Below, piece by piece: positions 14,893-15,261 of a stretch of DNA of 15,261 nucleotides. Origin of the DNA: Verrucomicrobia bacterium UBA1412 (lineage in GTDB: Bacteria > Verrucomicrobiota > Verrucomicrobiia > Limisphaerales > UBA1412). Made by a program: the position numbers and the translations under genes. Below the pieces are notes generated by a model. It searched no databases and was not told the origin of the DNA. It worked only from the letters and a program-made list of their open reading frames with translations. Each line of letters starts with the position of its first letter. The stretch's first letter is position 1. The stretch lies in NCBI GenBank assembly GCA_002305615.1, contig DBPU01000072.1, positions 1-15,261 on the forward strand. Direction: 5' to 3'.

Positions 14893-14962
14893 AACAGGGC
14901 AGACCGGTTCTCTATAAAGGTTGTGTTTAATGTTGCTCAAAAGAGATACAGAAGAAATAGTT

Positions 14963-15261
14963 ATGAAGAAATTGTGTGGGTTATTGTGTTTGGCGGCGAT
15001 AGTTGCCTGCGTCCCACAGTTGGCGGCCCAGAATGGCGACTATAGCATCGCCGATGGGAAAACGGGTGCATGGACCGTGGTGGAAGGGAGTTATGTAGGG
15101 ACCTTCTCCGCTCTGAAAGATTCGTCATTGTCTTTCAGCATTGAAAAGAACAATACAACGGGAGGTTTCACCTACGGGACTTTCCAGTATGATATGGGAT
15201 CTGCAACAGTAGTGGCCAACAGCGAAACGTTCGTTGGTTCTGTAGCAGCGGGCCAGTTGGG
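14963..15261 (+). CDS. Secreted array protein 3, N-terminal part cut by window edge
   Basis: This frame stays open to the edge (99 codons plus 2 nt). MKKLCGLLCLAAIVACV forms a signal peptide, cut probably at QLAAQ; the IVAC stretch could instead be read as a weak lipobox. The mature part starts with a short NGDYSIADGKTGAWTVVEG and then matches proteins 1 and 2: ALKDSSLSFSIEKN, GGFTYGTFQYD, VVANSETFVGSVAAGQLG. The Trp-rich module of about 45 residues is missing. An in-frame ATG at 14930 exists but aligns with nothing in copies 1 and 2. A sorting tail is expected beyond the edge. Confidence 0.8.
   Translation, partial: MKKLCGLLCLAAIVACVPQLAAQNGDYSIADGKTGAWTVVEGSYVGTFSALKDSSLSFSIEKNNTTGGFTYGTFQYDMGSATVVANSETFVGSVAAGQL

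Noticed and set aside
14930..14962. Longer start (ATG at 14930) for array gene 3
   Set aside because: It would put a charged segment, LLKRDTEEIV, before the signal peptide and has no counterpart in the other two genes.
12743..15261. Tandem direct repeats as a CRISPR array or insertion sequence
   Set aside because: The repeat units are whole genes about 1 kb long with promoters and terminators; there are no short regular repeats and no transposase.

Overview
The window looks like chromosomal DNA from a Gram-negative bacterium of the PVC group (Verrucomicrobiota, Lentisphaerota or Kiritimatiellota). The evidence is an exosortase with an EpsI-type partner, secreted proteins with a PLPG/transmembrane/RRKK sorting tail, small RHS proteins joined to pilin-like modules, and weak or absent Shine-Dalgarno sequences at many starts. 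The phylum is an inference from gene content. Base composition is uneven by eye: about 0.4-5.8 kb is AT-rich, 6.0-12.7 kb is clearly GC-rich, and the right end is intermediate.

Left part (1-5.86 kb, all minus strand). A sigma70-like promoter at 5856-5828 appears to drive a leucine-rich-repeat protein whose stop overlaps (ATGA) the start of a membrane-anchored, pilin-like/RHS chimera. Below it lie a membrane-anchored protein with an internal duplication, a remnant of a second RHS core that is absent from the supplied ORF list, a three-helix membrane protein with the same pilin-like DGTGGWVY module, a TPR-like protein with a C-terminal anchor, and the signal-peptide-bearing N-terminus of an M16 zinc protease cut by the window edge. 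This reads as an accessory island resembling polymorphic toxin/RHS loci.

Middle (6.0-12.7 kb, all plus strand). Exosortase and EpsI-family genes overlap by 8 bp. They are followed by a short RodZ-like HTH/membrane protein, the transcription-repair coupling factor Mfd, and a short-chain dehydrogenase. Mfd and the dehydrogenase are ordinary core genes.

Right end (12.7 kb to the edge). Three tandem paralogous cassettes each have a TTGACA-17-TAnnnT promoter, a stem-loop starting at the predicted transcription start, an AGAC(C/T)GGTT box and a secreted protein. The first two genes are complete, carry the sorting tail and end in near-identical terminators. The third runs off the edge and lacks an N-terminal Trp-rich module. 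These proteins are the probable substrates of the exosortase encoded 6 kb upstream. A 152-bp stretch is identical between the first two genes while their surroundings have diverged, suggesting recent gene conversion.

The most notable points are the structure-conserved 5' stem-loops of the array, the gene-conversion tract, and the LRR/pilin-RHS locus with its RHS remnant.
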